Assembly (NCBI GenBank): GCA_038237805.1
Contig: JBBRYI010000007.1
Coordinates: 142,591-206,590, forward strand
DNA length: 64,000 nt
Origin: JBBQFI01 sp038237805
GTDB lineage: Bacteria; Verrucomicrobiota; Verrucomicrobiia; Chthoniobacterales; UBA10450
Reading direction: 5' to 3'
Numbering within the stretch: the first letter of the stretch is position 1; every line of letters starts with the position of its first letter. Below the pieces are notes generated by a model that saw only the letters and a list, made by a program, of their open reading frames with translations, was not told the origin of the DNA and did no database searches. The position numbers were made by a program, and so were the translations under genes. Below, piece by piece: positions 1-9,340 of the stretch.

Positions 1-1
1 T

Positions 2-1087
2 CGGGGAAGAAAAGGTGATCGTCCGCTCATCGATCTCGAAATTCCGGATCGACAACTTGTCGTCCTCACCAGTCCACCTGGCGGCGGCAAATCGAATGTG
101 CTCCGCATGATTGCTGGATTGGAAAAGATATCGTCCGGACAAATCAGCATTGGTGATAAGCAAATCAACGAGCTGGCTCCCCAGAAGCGCGGCGTTGCAA
201 TGATATTTGCGCGCGACAGCCTTTATCCGCACATGACAATGCGCGAAAATATTGCGTTCGGCTTGAAGCTTCGAAGCTTCGGGAAATCGGAAATAAAGAA
301 GCGTGTCGAGGATGCAGGCAACGTGCTCCGGATCGGACAATTCCTCGAAAAAACGCCTGACGAATGCGACCTGGCGGTACGGCAGCGTGCCGTGATCGCA
401 CGCGGCGTCGCCAGGCAGCCACAAGTGTTTCTTTACGATCACGCTCTCGCAAACATCGAGCCGGGCAGCCGTGCCGAGTTGCAAAATGAAATCATAAAGC
501 TCCACGAACGCTTGCAGACGACGACCATCGTTGCGACGGCGGACAATGGCGAAGCGATGAGCATGGCGGACACGATCGTTCTGCTCGACGAAGGCGCTTT
601 GCAGGCGCTCGGAACGCCACGCGCGCTTTACGAGCAGCCTGCAAACGTGTTTGTCGCAAAATCTCTCGGGCATCCACCGATGAATTTTGTGCGGGGAGAA
701 TTGAAGTTAGATCGCGAGACGTTGAAGTTTTCCGAAGCAGATGGCGGAACAATTCAGATAAACTTTTCCAAATTGGAGCGCTTCGAAATTGCGCAATCGT
801 TCGTTGGGAATCCAGTTTTTCTTGGCGTCCGCCCGGAGGAGATTGAAGTGGCATCATCCGGCAGAGGAACGGAAGGAGGTCGCACCGCCAATTTCCGTGC
901 CATCGCTGAGTGGATAGAACCGCTAGGTTCGCAAACGGATATCTATTTTAGCACCGGCCCGCACACCGGAATCTGTCGAAGCAGAGGGCTAATCAATCGC
1001 AGCGGAACGGGTCGGCGGATGGAATTTGTAATAAATCTGGAAAAAGTTTACTTATTCGATCAAAGCACCGGGAAAAGGATTGTTTAA
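2..1087 (+). CDS. MalK-like ABC transporter ATP-binding protein, 5' end outside window, catalytic motifs degenerate
   Basis: The reading frame is open to the left edge, so the N-terminus is missing. The fold matches sugar-importer ATPases of the MalK/UgpC type: a P-loop region (SPPGGGKSN), the hallmark LYPHM segment, and a C-terminal TOBE-like part (VFLGVRPEEI). Almost every catalytic position differs from an active MalK. The first P-loop Gly is Ser. The Q-loop Gln is Ala (MIFARDSLYPHM). The LSGGQ signature is lost and reads DLAVRQR. The Walker B Glu is His (VFLYDHALANI). The switch His is Ala (VATADNGEA). The Walker A Lys is kept. I infer a pseudo-ATPase, perhaps a regulatory or structural subunit; a decaying gene is the alternative, but the frame is intact. 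Neighbours are a regulator and glgE. Confidence 0.8.
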   Translation, partial: RGRKGDRPLIDLEIPDRQLVVLTSPPGGGKSNVLRMIAGLEKISSGQISIGDKQINELAPQKRGVAMIFARDSLYPHMTMRENIAFGLKLRSFGKSEIKKRVEDAGNVLRIGQFLEKTPDECDLAVRQRAVIARGVARQPQVFLYDHALANIEPGSRAELQNEIIKLHERLQTTTIVATADNGEAMSMADTIVLLDEGALQALGTPRALYEQPANVFVAKSLGHPPMNFVRGELKLDRETLKFSEADGGTIQINFSKLERFEIAQSFVGNPVFLGVRPEEIEVASSGRGTEGGRTANFRAIAEWIEPLGSQTDIYFSTGPHTGICRSRGLINRSGTGRRMEFVINLEKVYLFDQSTGKRIV

Positions 1088-1184
1088 TCAATAAAGGCCT
1101 CTAATCTCCTTGCCAGTGGTGACTTGCACGGCGTAAAAACGACCTTTTACGGGGTTTAGCGGGTAATCCTTAACCAGAGACAAC

Positions 1185-1823
1185 ATGAATCAAAAAATGC
1201 TCGCGGAAATCGGCCGTACTCAACGGCTCGAAATTCTTAACTCACTTAAACGGACCAAAGGCATGTCCGTCAACGAACTCGTCGACAAAATGAAGATGAG
1301 CTACATGGGGATCAAGCAGCATTGCTTGACTCTGGAGCGCGACGGTTACCTCGATACCTGGCGACGCCCGCAAAAAATGGGACGCCCGGAAATGGTCTAT
1401 CGTCTGACCCGCCGGACACATGACTTGTTTCAGTCGGACAGTAACCGATTCACGCTCGAACTGCTGCATGCGGTGCAGGAAATTTACGGGCCTAACGCTG
1501 CGGAAAAATTGCTCTTTAATGTTTTCGAGCGCAGGACGATCGCGTTGAAGGAAAAAGTAAAGGGTGAGACGGTAGCGGACCGGGCCAAGTGGCTGGCGCG
1601 CTGGCGCGATAGCGAGGGTTACATGTCGCAATTTACAACTAGCGAAAATGGCGGGCCTCAAATTCTCGAATGTCACACCCCGCTGCTCAATCTGATCGAC
1701 CGCTATCCAATTATCGGGCGCCTGGAGCAGGAACTGTTTGAAGAGGTCCTCGGGACTAGCGTGCGACGTGAAGAATCGCGCGCCTCTGGACTCTACGAGT
1801 GCGCGTTTTATTTTTCCGCCTAA
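1185..1823 (+). CDS. winged-helix transcriptional regulator, SufR/ArsR-like
   Basis: 212 residues. The N-terminal third is a winged helix-turn-helix (RLEILNSLKRTKG, then NELVDKMKMSYMGIKQHCL and a GRP wing), followed by an effector domain. The layout resembles SufR-type regulators, whose C-terminal cysteines hold an Fe-S cluster. Here two of the usual cysteine positions remain (ECHTP and YECAF), but the middle one appears to be Gly (YPIIGRLEQE), so cluster binding is doubtful. It lies 97 bp after the degenerate ABC ATPase and 62 bp before glgE on the same strand, so it may control glgE or itself. Its target cannot be told from sequence. Confidence 0.75.
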   Translation: MNQKMLAEIGRTQRLEILNSLKRTKGMSVNELVDKMKMSYMGIKQHCLTLERDGYLDTWRRPQKMGRPEMVYRLTRRTHDLFQSDSNRFTLELLHAVQEIYGPNAAEKLLFNVFERRTIALKEKVKGETVADRAKWLARWRDSEGYMSQFTTSENGGPQILECHTPLLNLIDRYPIIGRLEQELFEEVLGTSVRREESRASGLYECAFYFSA

Positions 1824-1885
1824 GTACCGTTCTAACGGTAGATTTCTACTTTCGCGCTTGGTAAAAGTCGGTTGATTGGAAGCCC

Positions 1886-3859
1886 ATGCTCCGGGCTTTT
1901 CCGACCGCAGTTATCGAGAATCTTCGACCGCTTATTGATGGCGGGCGTTATCCCGTCAAGCGGGTTGTTGGCGAAGATTTGGCGGTAGAAGCTGACATCT
2001 TTAAGGACGGACATGATGTGGTCGCGGCCGTCTTAAAGTGGCGCATGGTCGGCGCCACGCACTGGCATGAAACCGCCATGATGCATCGGGACAACGACCG
2101 CTGGGGCGGGACCTGCTGCTTCTACGAAAATTCGATCTACGAATATACCGTCGAAGCATGGACCGATACTTTCCGCGGTTGGCGCCACGAATTCGCCACG
2201 AAATTCAAAGCCGGCATTACCGACTTGCAAAGCGAAGCCCTGGAGGGCGTGAAGTTGCTCGAGGAAGCAGCCAAGCGCCCGACCAATGTGGACGACTATG
2301 CGCGTCTGCATGAATTGATCGAGAAAATCTGGACCGCGGAATATTCTGAAATCAATCACATCGCCCAATCGAATGAATTGGAAGTGTTGATGGACACGTA
2401 TCCCGATCGATCTCACTCCACTCAATACGCTCCGCCGCCGCGTGTGGTGGTTGATCGAGTCCGGGCGCGGACCGCGGCCTGGTATGAATTTTTTCCGCGG
2501 TCAGCCGAAGGACGGGAGGATCGTGGCTCAACTTTCCGAGATACCTTGCCGCGAATTGATGATGCCCGAGCGATGGGTTTTGATGTCATTTATTTCCCAC
2601 CGATTCATCCCATCGGTCATACCAATCGCAAAGGCCGCAATAATTCTGTCACGAGCCAACCGGGAGAACCCGGCGTCCCTTACGCCATCGGAAGCGAGGT
2701 GGGTGGACACAAGGCGGTAGAGCCAGCGTTAGGCACGCTCGACGATTTTTTGTGGTTGGAAGATGAAGTGCATCAGCGCGGAATGGAAATTGCGCTCGAC
2801 TTCGCGATCAATTGTTCGCCCGATCATCCCTACGTCCGAGAACATCCGGAGTGGTTTTACAAACGGCCCGACGGGACGATCAAGTTCGCCGAGAATCCGC
2901 CGAAAAAATACGAGGACATTTATCCGCTGAATTTTCGTTGTGCAAATTGGCGCGAGCTTTGGGAAGAGATGCGGAGCATCATTCTTTTCTGGGCCGTACT
3001 GGGCGTTCGCACTTTTCGTGTCGATAACCCACACACCAAACCGGTCGCCTTTTGGGAATTTATGATCTCGGGAGTACGAGCGAAATTTCCGGATGTAATT
3101 TTTCTTTCCGAGGCTTTCACCAAACCGAAAATGATGAAAGCCCTGGCAAAAGCGGGATTTACGCAAAGCTACACTTACTTCACCTGGCGTAATTCGAAGA
3201 AGGATCTCACTGACTATTTCACCGAGCTGACGCAAACGGAAATGAAAGAATATTTCCGTGGCAATCTCTGGCCTAACACACCCGATATATTGCCGGTCCC
3301 TTTGCAGGAAGGCGGACCGCCTGCGTTCCGTATTCGCGCTGTGCTCGCAGCCACACTTTCTTCCGTTTACGGCATCTACAGCGGGTTCGAGCTGTGTGAG
3401 AACGCTGCGCTTTCCGGTCGCGAAGAGTATCTCGACTCAGAGAAATACCAGTGGAAAGCCCGTGACTGGGATGCTCCCGGCAACATCAAGCCTTTAATCA
3501 CGCGGCTTAATCGTATTCGTCGGGAGAATCGCGCCATGCACTTTTACGATAACCTGCGCTTCTATCCGGCGGAGAATGATTCCATTTTGTGGTACGGGAA
3601 AGCAACGCTCGCACGTGAGAATATAATTTTCATCGCGGTGAACCTGGACCCAGCGCAAATACAAAGTTCGTTCGTCGAAATACCCCTTGAGAAGTTCGGC
3701 TTGAGTGAGGATGAGGAATACCAGATGCACGATCTGCTCACTGACACTCGTTACATTTGGCGGGGCCGGCGCAACTACGTGGCATTGAATCCGCATGCGG
3801 AACAGGCGGCTCATGTTTTCCGATTGCGCCGCGCGGTTGGTGGCGGGCGTTTTGCCTAG
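1886..3859 (+). CDS. glgE: alpha-1,4-glucan:maltose-1-phosphate maltosyltransferase
   Basis: 657 residues, the usual GlgE length. GlgE extends alpha-1,4-glucan with maltosyl units from maltose-1-phosphate, in the cytoplasmic trehalose-to-glycogen route. The N-terminal beta-sandwich domain carries the family-typical region around WRMVGATHWHETAM. It is followed by a GH13 barrel with the nucleophile Asp near residue 380 (TFRVDNPHTKP) and the acid/base Glu near residue 409 (IFLSEAFTKP). The ATG at 1886 gives the expected N-terminus (MLRAFPTAVIENLRP). No treS, mak or glgB is in the window, so the partner enzymes must be elsewhere. A palindromic repeat of the GTCAT type follows the stop. Confidence 0.93.
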   Translation: MLRAFPTAVIENLRPLIDGGRYPVKRVVGEDLAVEADIFKDGHDVVAAVLKWRMVGATHWHETAMMHRDNDRWGGTCCFYENSIYEYTVEAWTDTFRGWRHEFATKFKAGITDLQSEALEGVKLLEEAAKRPTNVDDYARLHELIEKIWTAEYSEINHIAQSNELEVLMDTYPDRSHSTQYAPPPRVVVDRVRARTAAWYEFFPRSAEGREDRGSTFRDTLPRIDDARAMGFDVIYFPPIHPIGHTNRKGRNNSVTSQPGEPGVPYAIGSEVGGHKAVEPALGTLDDFLWLEDEVHQRGMEIALDFAINCSPDHPYVREHPEWFYKRPDGTIKFAENPPKKYEDIYPLNFRCANWRELWEEMRSIILFWAVLGVRTFRVDNPHTKPVAFWEFMISGVRAKFPDVIFLSEAFTKPKMMKALAKAGFTQSYTYFTWRNSKKDLTDYFTELTQTEMKEYFRGNLWPNTPDILPVPLQEGGPPAFRIRAVLAATLSSVYGIYSGFELCENAALSGREEYLDSEKYQWKARDWDAPGNIKPLITRLNRIRRENRAMHFYDNLRFYPAENDSILWYGKATLARENIIFIAVNLDPAQIQSSFVEIPLEKFGLSEDEEYQMHDLLTDTRYIWRGRRNYVALNPHAEQAAHVFRLRRAVGGGRFA

Positions 3860-3880
3860 GAAATTCTCACAAATAGAGCT

Positions 3881-3961
3881 GTCATTCTGAGCGCAGCGAA
3901 GAGAATCTCGCGGACCACGTCTGATGTTGCTTGTGAGGTTCCTCCCTACGCTCGGGATGAC
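3881..3961. repeat. palindromic repeat, GTCAT-family copy 1 (intergenic)
   Basis: An 81-bp imperfect palindrome that starts GTCATTCTGAGCGCAGCGAA and ends in CGCTCGGGATGAC. The same ends occur near 22.7, 49.7 and 52.7 kb. It lies between glgE and the ExbB gene. It has no coding potential of its own and may form a hairpin in RNA. Confidence 0.8.
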
Positions 3962-4047
3962 ATGCTTTGCTTTCATTTATGAAGTGGGTTCCAGGGCATG
4001 CAAGTTGCATCCCGTTACTGGCTGTTTATGCTACCCGAAGTTTGGGC

Positions 4048-4815
4048 ATGAAAACATTCTTCCTGGTGCCCGCGTTGCTGGCGGGCGCCCAACCTCTCCT
4101 GGCGCAAAATCCGCCATCGGTGATGCCGGATTTGCCGCGAACCACGTCCATTCTGCAAGCCATAATTCAGGCGGGGCCAATCATGGTGCCGCTTTTTTTG
4201 CTCTCGGTTTTTTCCGTCATGCTCGTGGTCGTTTATCTGCTGACCATTCGTCGCGGTGCAGTTGTTTCGAACGGTTTTATGGCAACGGCGGAAGCACTTT
4301 TGCGCAAGCGCGATTATCTCGGCTTGCTCGCTGTTTCTAATCGCCACAGCGAAGCGATCGCGCGCGTTGTCCAAAAAGTGTTGGATTTTTCGACGAAGAA
4401 TCCGAATGCGGAGTTTGCGGAGATTCGTGAAATCGCGCAGACGGAAGGAACGCGGGTCGCTTCCAACCTAAGCAACCGCGTGACTTACCTTGCCGATATT
4501 GGAATGATTGCTCCGATGCTTGGCCTGCTTGGCACGGTCATCGGCATCATTAGATCTTTCGGCGCGTTGGGCGCGGATTTAGGCACGGCGCGTTATGCGT
4601 TGCTTTCGCGAGGGATCAGCGAGGCGCTCGTTAACACTGCAGCTGGCCTCGCTATTGGTATTCCCGCGATGATTTTCTATGCGATGTTCCGCGGCCGTGT
4701 GCAGCGATTGATTTCGGAATTGGAAGCAGCAGTGACTCACATTCTGGCGTTGCTTTCCTTGCAATACAGCAAGCGATCCGACCGTGTACCCGTTTTGATC
4801 GAGGATGAATTTTGA
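4048..4815 (+). CDS. MotA/TolQ/ExbB proton-channel family protein
   Basis: 255 residues from the ATG at 4048. A longer frame upstream runs into the palindromic repeat, and the downstream start gives a clean signal peptide (MKTFFLVPALLAGAQPLLAQ). One membrane segment follows near residues 45-70, then a cytoplasmic region, then two further helices (MIAPMLGLLGTVIGIIRSF and the segment near AAGLAIGIPAMIFYAMF). This is the ExbB/TolQ three-helix layout. Such proteins use the proton gradient to energise the outer membrane through ExbD/TolR, which is encoded next. The cleavable leader resembles long ExbB variants. Confidence 0.88.
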   Translation: MKTFFLVPALLAGAQPLLAQNPPSVMPDLPRTTSILQAIIQAGPIMVPLFLLSVFSVMLVVVYLLTIRRGAVVSNGFMATAEALLRKRDYLGLLAVSNRHSEAIARVVQKVLDFSTKNPNAEFAEIREIAQTEGTRVASNLSNRVTYLADIGMIAPMLGLLGTVIGIIRSFGALGADLGTARYALLSRGISEALVNTAAGLAIGIPAMIFYAMFRGRVQRLISELEAAVTHILALLSLQYSKRSDRVPVLIEDEF

Positions 4816-4869
4816 TGCCGCAAAGCGGGTCAAAGATTCTGAATCGTGTCTCCAAACCTAAAGTGATTT

Positions 4870-5277
4870 ATGAATCTGCGTAGTCGCGCGATCCCGCAAC
4901 ATCCCGGCATACAATTGGCCCCGCTGGTGGATGTCCTGCTCCTGCTTCTCATCTTTTTTCTCATGACTTGGAATGCGGCCCGGAACGAAAACGAACTCGA
5001 TGTCAAAGTTCCCAAAGCGAGCGCGGCAAAGGAAAAGATGGCGCCGATCGGAGACGTGATCGTTAACGTCAAGGCGGACGGCAACGTCGTGGTTAATCGG
5101 CGGACGTTGAACGGACCGGAATTGACAGACTTGCTCAAGGGCCTCGTGCATTTGAACGCCGATCAAGCCGTCGTTATTCGCGGTGATGAAGCGGGCGCGT
5201 ACAAAAACATCGTTAACGTCTTGAATATTTGCAGCGAAGCCGGCGTGACCAACGTGGCCTTCGCGACTGCAAAATGA
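4870..5277 (+). CDS. ExbD/TolR family biopolymer transport protein
   Basis: 135 residues. One N-terminal membrane helix (LAPLVDVLLLLLIFFLMTW) carries the conserved Asp that takes part in proton flow (PLVDVLLLLLIFF). A periplasmic domain with the VVIRGDEAGAYKNIVNVLN segment follows. It is the partner of the preceding ExbB. Its stop overlaps the start of the next gene (ATGA at 5274-5277), so the three genes are probably translated together. Whether the system serves TonB receptors or a Tol-type cell-envelope role cannot be decided, because neither TonB nor TolB is present here. Confidence 0.88.
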   Translation: MNLRSRAIPQHPGIQLAPLVDVLLLLLIFFLMTWNAARNENELDVKVPKASAAKEKMAPIGDVIVNVKADGNVVVNRRTLNGPELTDLLKGLVHLNADQAVVIRGDEAGAYKNIVNVLNICSEAGVTNVAFATAK

Positions 5278-7787
5278 GCCGCAGGTTTTTGACGGCCGGT
5301 CTCATAGGGCTGGCGAGCTTGATGATCTTTGGCGACGCGTGGGCGCAGGAAATTCGGCGCGCGCAGCCGGTAACCGAACCTCCGATGGGCCGACCAGTTC
5401 CGTTCGAAGAACAGACTCCGTCGCCAACTGTGGCGCCTCGCCGTCAAGCGGCGCCTCCCGCGCCCGTCGGGACGCCAGCTGCGGTTCCGGAAGCTTCGGC
5501 AGGCGAAGCTGAACGCTCGCCCGCCGAAACGGAAGCGCCGGATCAGCGCCAACTCAATTACGCGAACGCGCTCTTTGGACGCAAACTTTACGATCTCGCC
5601 GCACCCGAATACGAAAAATTTCTCGGCGCGTATTCCGGGGCGTCGGGTCGCGCCAGTGCCTATTTTTATCTCGGAGAATGTTATCGCGCGCTTAGTCGCA
5701 CCGCTGCGGCCAAGTCGAGCTTTCAAACTATTATCGATCAATATGGCGATAGCGAATTCGCGGGACCGGCGGCCTACGGCGTAGCGGAAATTCTCTTTAC
5801 GCAAAAAGACTACGAAAGTGCTCTTCCGCTTTTTCACCGCGCGGCCGCGAAGACAAAAGAATCGGCGCTGGCACTTTCGGCGCGATACTTTGAAGCGCGC
5901 TGTCTCGAGAATTTGAACCAGAAGGACGAAGCTCGTGATGCCTATCAACAGGTCATCGATTCCAAGAATGCGAACAATGCTTATCGTGACGATTCGCGTC
6001 TCGCGGTGGGGTCAATTCTTGTGGCTCGCGGAAGAAAAAGTGACGCGTTAAAACAATACGAAGCGCTTTCAAACGAAACGAAGAAACCGCCGCTGAAAGC
6101 CGAGGCAACCGTACGCGCCGGAATGCTGGCGGTGGAACTCGCTCAAAGCGAAAAAGGGAAAGCCGACGAAGGCATGGCGGACAAAGCTGCCGCGCTTTTG
6201 CAAAAAGGAAAAAATTTGCCGGAGGCGGGAAAGTGGCGCGGGATTGCGCAGGTTGGATTGTTGCGCCTGCAATATCAATCTGGCCAATACGAACAGTTGA
6301 TCGCTGGATACAAACGCGATCAGGAACAAATTCCCGACGAAGTCCGGCCGGAAATGATGTTGCTTGTCGGCAACGGTCATCGTCAGCTCGGTCACAGCAA
6401 AGAGGCGGAGGAAATTTATCAGAAGATTATCGCCACTTATCCGTCACGCGAAGAAGCGAAGGATGCGCAATATCAGCGGCTGATAAATCTGTATAATTCC
6501 AATTCGCCTTCGTTGCAGACGGAGGTAAATGCGTTCCTCGATACAAATCCTTCCGAAGAGCGCGCGGCGCAGGCCAAGTTATTGAAAGCAGAAGCGCTTT
6601 ACAAAACGCAGAATTTCACCGAAGCCGCTGCGCTTTATAACGAGCTGCGCGCATCGCAGCTTTCGCCCAAGCTGCGCGCCGAATCCGCCTACAAACTAGG
6701 CTGGTGTTTTGTGCAGTTGAAAGATGGCGCGCGACTGCTTGAAGCCTTCAGCTATTTTTTACAGGCGTTCCCCGATAATCCCCAGGCGCCCGCCGCCCTG
6801 GCGCAACGGGCGCTCTCGTATCAGGACAGCAAAAATTACACTGCAGCTCTGACCGACTTGAGTGCGCTCCTGGCAAATTACCCAAAGGCGCGAGAGCGCG
6901 AAGCGGCCTTGCAACAGAAGGCGCTCATTCTCGGGCAACAGGAAGACAACAAGGGAATGTCCGATGCGTTTCGACAATTGCTGAAGGAATTCCCCAAGAG
7001 CGCTGTTGCAGCGCAAGCGCATTACTACATCGGCAAAGCTGCGTTCGAAGCGAAAGACTACAAAACGGCGATCACCGAATTAAATGCCGCGCGTAATTTG
7101 AACAAAGAGCAATATTCCGCCCTCGCGACTTTACGAATTATCTCCTCGTATTTTTATTTGAAGGATCGCGCCGCCCTAACGAATGAAGTTAATTCCTTCA
7201 TGGGGGCAAACGCGCAGGCTAAAGTACCGGCGGAAATTCTCGAATGGCTCGGCATCGAGTATTACAACGAAAAGAATTATCCGGTAGCTGAGAAATATCT
7301 TACGGCGCTTAGTCAAAGCGATAACCTGGGCGCGCTTAAACCAGATTTTTGGTTCTATCTTGGCGATGCTGAGACGAAGCTGAAGAATTTTCCAGCCGCG
7401 GAAACTGCCTATGAGAAATATTTGCAGACCGCAACGGATCCTGCGGGCAAAGCAAAAGTTCTCCTCGCGCTGGGCGCTGCCAAAATTGGCGCGCATAAAC
7501 CGGACGACGCCCAAAAAATCGCGGAAGAAATCATGACGCTGCAACCGGAAGGTCGCGTCAATGCAGAGGCCCGGTTGCTTGCCGGCGAGGTGCAGCTTGA
7601 GCGCCAACATTTCGACGAAGCGAGTAAAGCGTTCATGGGAGTGGCGCTTCTTTACGATGATCCGGCGATTACACCTCGCGCTCTGGAGAAGGCGGCGTTC
7701 GCTTACGAAAAAGCCGGCCACAAAGACGAAGCGGATCGTGTGGGGAAACAACTGCACGAAAAATATCCTGATTATGCCGGTGGGTAG
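5274..7787 (+). CDS. large exported tetratricopeptide-repeat protein
   Basis: 837 residues from the ATG at 5274, which overlaps the exbD stop by four bases. The N-terminus is a signal peptide (MSRRFLTAGLIGLASLMIFG, ending at AWA). A Pro/Ala-rich stretch follows to about residue 95. The rest is helical hairpins of TPR type, e.g. ALFGRKLYDLAAPEYEKFL and AYFYLGECYRALSRTAAAKS. It is probably periplasmic. Placement behind exbB-exbD recalls the YbgF/CpoB protein of Tol-Pal operons, but this one is much longer and has many more repeats. I infer an envelope scaffold for the ExbBD motor; there is no enzymatic signature. Confidence 0.82.
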   Translation: MSRRFLTAGLIGLASLMIFGDAWAQEIRRAQPVTEPPMGRPVPFEEQTPSPTVAPRRQAAPPAPVGTPAAVPEASAGEAERSPAETEAPDQRQLNYANALFGRKLYDLAAPEYEKFLGAYSGASGRASAYFYLGECYRALSRTAAAKSSFQTIIDQYGDSEFAGPAAYGVAEILFTQKDYESALPLFHRAAAKTKESALALSARYFEARCLENLNQKDEARDAYQQVIDSKNANNAYRDDSRLAVGSILVARGRKSDALKQYEALSNETKKPPLKAEATVRAGMLAVELAQSEKGKADEGMADKAAALLQKGKNLPEAGKWRGIAQVGLLRLQYQSGQYEQLIAGYKRDQEQIPDEVRPEMMLLVGNGHRQLGHSKEAEEIYQKIIATYPSREEAKDAQYQRLINLYNSNSPSLQTEVNAFLDTNPSEERAAQAKLLKAEALYKTQNFTEAAALYNELRASQLSPKLRAESAYKLGWCFVQLKDGARLLEAFSYFLQAFPDNPQAPAALAQRALSYQDSKNYTAALTDLSALLANYPKAREREAALQQKALILGQQEDNKGMSDAFRQLLKEFPKSAVAAQAHYYIGKAAFEAKDYKTAITELNAARNLNKEQYSALATLRIISSYFYLKDRAALTNEVNSFMGANAQAKVPAEILEWLGIEYYNEKNYPVAEKYLTALSQSDNLGALKPDFWFYLGDAETKLKNFPAAETAYEKYLQTATDPAGKAKVLLALGAAKIGAHKPDDAQKIAEEIMTLQPEGRVNAEARLLAGEVQLERQHFDEASKAFMGVALLYDDPAITPRALEKAAFAYEKAGHKDEADRVGKQLHEKYPDYAGG

Positions 7788-7814
7788 CTGAAACGCGCGA
7801 CTGCTCGTTCAAGC

Positions 7815-9338
7815 GTGAAAGCGTCTTCAGGCAGTTTGTTGCAGCGCAAAGACACAGATCTTTGCCTGCTCGTTGCCTTTGCCACGCTCAAGCTCGTCCT
7901 TCATGTGCTCGTCAATACACGCTACGGCTTTCATCGCGATGAATTGGCTACGCTTTCGGACGCGCGCCATCTGGACTGGGGCTACGTCGCTTATCCACCG
8001 CTGACCCCGTTGATCGGACGAATGGAGCTGATCTTGTTTGGAACGTCGCTTACCGGCTTCCGGTTTTTCGCGGCGCTCGCGCAAAGCATCGCCATCGTCA
8101 TCACTGGATTGATGGCGCGCGAGCTTGGCGGGAAGCGTGGGGCAATGTTCATCGCGGCTGGCGCGACAGCGATCGCACCAATCTCCATCGGTGCGAGTGC
8201 GTTGTTCCAATATGTCTCTTTTGATTATCTTTGGTTCGTTTTACTGGCGTACTTTGTCGTTCGTCTCATCCGATCGGAAGATCCGCGCTGGTGGTTGGGC
8301 ATAGGAGTAATTCTTGGCCTCGCGATTGAAACGAAATACACAGCTGCGGTCTTTATCGTCGGCTTACTCTGCGGAGTTTTGGCAACCCGACTTCGGTCGC
8401 ACCTAACGAGTAAATGGCTTTGGATGGGTGCCGCCATATCGGTTGTCATTGCGCTGCCGAATTTTGTATGGCAGTGGCAACACCATTTCATCGCCTTGGA
8501 CTTTCTGCGGCACATTCATGAACGCGACGTGCGAATTGGTCGCACCTCAGGATTTGTGGTGGATCAATTTTTTGAGGCGACGAATATAGTGACAGTCCCA
8601 CTTTGGATCCTGGGTTTGTCTGCTCTGGTGATTGCACCGCGTGATAGGAGTGATCGAGTTCTCGCATGGATGGCCCTTGTGCTGTTGGTGGTCCTCCTTT
8701 TCGCGCACGGTCGCGGTTACTATATGGGACCGGTCTATCCAATGCTTTTTGCTGCTGGCGCAGTCGCTTTGGAGCAGATGCTTACGCGTGTGCGACTACG
8801 GTGGAGGATTGCCGCCTACGCTGCGACCACGGTCGTGTTACTAGCCGGTAGCATTGTTGTTTTCACAGTTCTGCCTTTGGGCAAAATTGGTTCGGCCTTA
8901 TTTCGATTCGCCTTAAAGCAGAATGGCGATCTGGTAGAGGAAATCGGCTGGCCCGAACTAGTGCGCGAGGTGGCCCGCATCTACACGACTTTGCCAGCAT
9001 CTGAACGCACCCGTGTCGGTATTTACTGCGCGAACTATGGCGAAGCGGGCGCGATCGATCTTTATGGTCCTGCGTATGGACTTCCGCCGACGATTAGTGG
9101 AATTAATTCTTATTGGGGGCGCGGGCCGGGAACTCCGCCGCCGGAGTCAGTGATCGTGCTTGGCGGCACCCGTGAGCGGCTGGAAAAGCTCTTTGCCTCG
9201 GTCGAACTGGTTGGGCACACACCCAATCCGTGGCAAATCGAAAACGAAGAGACGCGCGATCATCCAAATATTTTCTTCTGTCGCGGTTTGCGTCGCCAAT
9301 GGAGTGAACTGTGGCCGCACTTGCGTTCCTTTGGGTAA
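7815..9338 (+). CDS. glycosyltransferase family 39 (ArnT/PMT-like) membrane protein
   Basis: 507 residues, GTG start at 7815. Multiple membrane helices span the N-terminal two thirds, with a soluble C-terminal domain. The first loop holds the acidic motif of polyprenyl-phosphate-sugar dependent transferases (GFHRDELATLSDARHLDWGY, then AYPPLTP). Members move a sugar from a lipid-phosphate donor onto an envelope acceptor; donor and acceptor here are unknown. It is 27 bp after the TPR gene and may be cotranscribed. Its stop is followed at once by the convergent imuB fragment. Confidence 0.85.
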   Translation: MKASSGSLLQRKDTDLCLLVAFATLKLVLHVLVNTRYGFHRDELATLSDARHLDWGYVAYPPLTPLIGRMELILFGTSLTGFRFFAALAQSIAIVITGLMARELGGKRGAMFIAAGATAIAPISIGASALFQYVSFDYLWFVLLAYFVVRLIRSEDPRWWLGIGVILGLAIETKYTAAVFIVGLLCGVLATRLRSHLTSKWLWMGAAISVVIALPNFVWQWQHHFIALDFLRHIHERDVRIGRTSGFVVDQFFEATNIVTVPLWILGLSALVIAPRDRSDRVLAWMALVLLVVLLFAHGRGYYMGPVYPMLFAAGAVALEQMLTRVRLRWRIAAYAATTVVLLAGSIVVFTVLPLGKIGSALFRFALKQNGDLVEEIGWPELVREVARIYTTLPASERTRVGIYCANYGEAGAIDLYGPAYGLPPTISGINSYWGRGPGTPPPESVIVLGGTRERLEKLFASVELVGHTPNPWQIENEETRDHPNIFFCRGLRRQWSELWPHLRSFG

Positions 9339-9340
9339 AT

